Assembly (NCBI GenBank): GCA_947626215.1
Contig: CANQRJ010000079.1
Span: 1-6,696, forward strand
Reading direction: 5' to 3'
Source of the DNA: an uncultured Bacilli bacterium
Lineage (GTDB): Bacteria > Bacillota_I > Bacilli_A > RF39 > UBA660
Length of the DNA stretch: 6,696 nucleotides
Part shown: positions 6,160-6,696 of the stretch, in pieces
Layout of the letters: each line of letters opens with the position of its first letter
Position numbering within the stretch: position 1 is the first letter of the stretch
Made by a program: the position numbers and the translations under genes
The notes under the pieces: model-generated
The model's database searches: none
What the model saw: only the letters and a program-made list of their open reading frames with translations
Told to the model about the DNA's origin: nothing

Positions 6160-6696
6160 TTAAACGGTTGTCGTCGCATCCAATTTTTTCACAATAAGAG
6201 TAGCATTTGAAATATCTATATTATCCGTTTGATTTGATTCGATGGCAAGGTCCACACCTGCATTAGCAGTTAAAGGAACAATGGTACTATTTGTAAATAA
6301 AACTCCAGAATCAGTAGGAACAGTTTGAGTTGTATTAGAAGATGGAATTTCTGTACCATTATTTCTAGCGAATACTTGAACCGTTCCTTCTGTAGGTAAT
6401 TCGTTTACATAAACTGTATATGTAATTTCATAATCTCCTTCTTCTGGAACGGTGATAGTATTAGCAGTTGTGGTAACTCCTTCTGATGCAGTGGTAGCAT
6501 TTGCTAAAGGAATTTGATTTTCAACATTTGCACCGGCATTAGTAATTGTTTCAGCGCCATTTTGTAATCCACCATAAACTGCAAGTCCTCCACCGACAGG
6601 CCCCGTAGGTCCAGTTTCGCCTTGTGGAATAGTAAATGCAAGTTCATAAGCTCCATCTCCTTGGTCAGTAATTTCTACTTCCGCAGGGAATGTTGG
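6160..6696 (-). CDS. Collagen-like protein with BclA/C1q-like C-terminal domain (5' partial)
   Basis: The frame is open to the right edge and ends at TAA (complement of 6160-6162), giving the last 178 residues. Visible residues 1-25 (PTFPAEVEIT..., YELAFTIPQ) precede a short collagen-like Gly-X-Y stretch, GETGPTGP (about 27-34). A Thr/Asn/Val-rich beta domain follows, with GGLAVYGGLQNG, TANTITVPEEGDYEITYTVY, VQVFARNNG and ANAGVDLAIES, and a last strand LIVKKLDATTV. This layout matches exosporium/surface collagen-like proteins whose C-terminal part is a trimeric TNF/C1q-like jellyroll (BclA_C type). The full Gly-X-Y region and N-terminal export signal would lie to the right, outside the window. 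A surface fibre or adhesin role is inferred. It is convergent with the upstream genes and has its own terminator at 6078-6115. Confidence 0.75.
   Translation of the reverse strand, partial: PTFPAEVEITDQGDGAYELAFTIPQGETGPTGPVGGGLAVYGGLQNGAETITNAGANVENQIPLANATTASEGVTTTANTITVPEEGDYEITYTVYVNELPTEGTVQVFARNNGTEIPSSNTTQTVPTDSGVLFTNSTIVPLTANAGVDLAIESNQTDNIDISNATLIVKKLDATTTV

Noticed and set aside
1..6696. CRISPR array, tRNA, rRNA or insertion sequence ends
   Set aside because: I saw no regularly spaced repeats, no tRNA-like cloverleaf and no transposase with terminal inverted repeats.

Overview
The window is very AT-rich and codes with the standard bacterial table: tryptophan is always TGG and every stop I can see is TAA, so it is not from a Mycoplasma that reads TGA as Trp. 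The protein families, Gram-positive style extended -10 boxes, GGTGAT-type Shine-Dalgarno sites and a TTG start suggest a low-GC Firmicute, plausibly an uncultured gut Bacilli lineage (RF39/Erysipelotrichales-like). The lineage is inferred from style and not proven by a marker gene.

Layout: (1) 2-310 (+), the C-terminal end of an Rpn-type PD-(D/E)XK nuclease/transposase-family protein, cut by the left edge. (2) 311-4555 (+), the core of the window: two tandem paralogous membrane-anchored surface proteins of 581 and 783 aa. Both have an N-terminal transmembrane anchor, a small two-cysteine module and a long C-terminal domain resembling a degenerate formylglycine-generating-enzyme (FGE)/C-type-lectin fold. 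The second is the same architecture with a LamG/concanavalin-like domain of about 200 residues inserted in one loop. Each gene is preceded by a related leader: a promoter, then a hairpin whose 3' arm holds the ribosome binding site and a T6 tract just before ATG. In the first copy the promoter spacer has been replaced by a run of ten G. (3) 4664-6015 (+), a probable two-gene unit: a small membrane-anchored conserved protein, then a DUF3592-type membrane protein that starts with TTG and is split by a frameshift near 5759. (4) 6016-6159, a convergent intergenic region with two hairpin terminators. (5) 6160-6696 (-), the 3' part of a collagen-like protein with a BclA/C1q-like beta-rich C-terminal domain, cut by the right edge.

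Taken together this is a cell-surface display locus. Its most notable feature is the G10 tract in the promoter of the first surface protein, a strong candidate for phase variation by slipped-strand mispairing. The leader hairpin is completely transcribed only on read-through RNA, so it may insulate each gene from upstream transcription and leave the local promoter in control.
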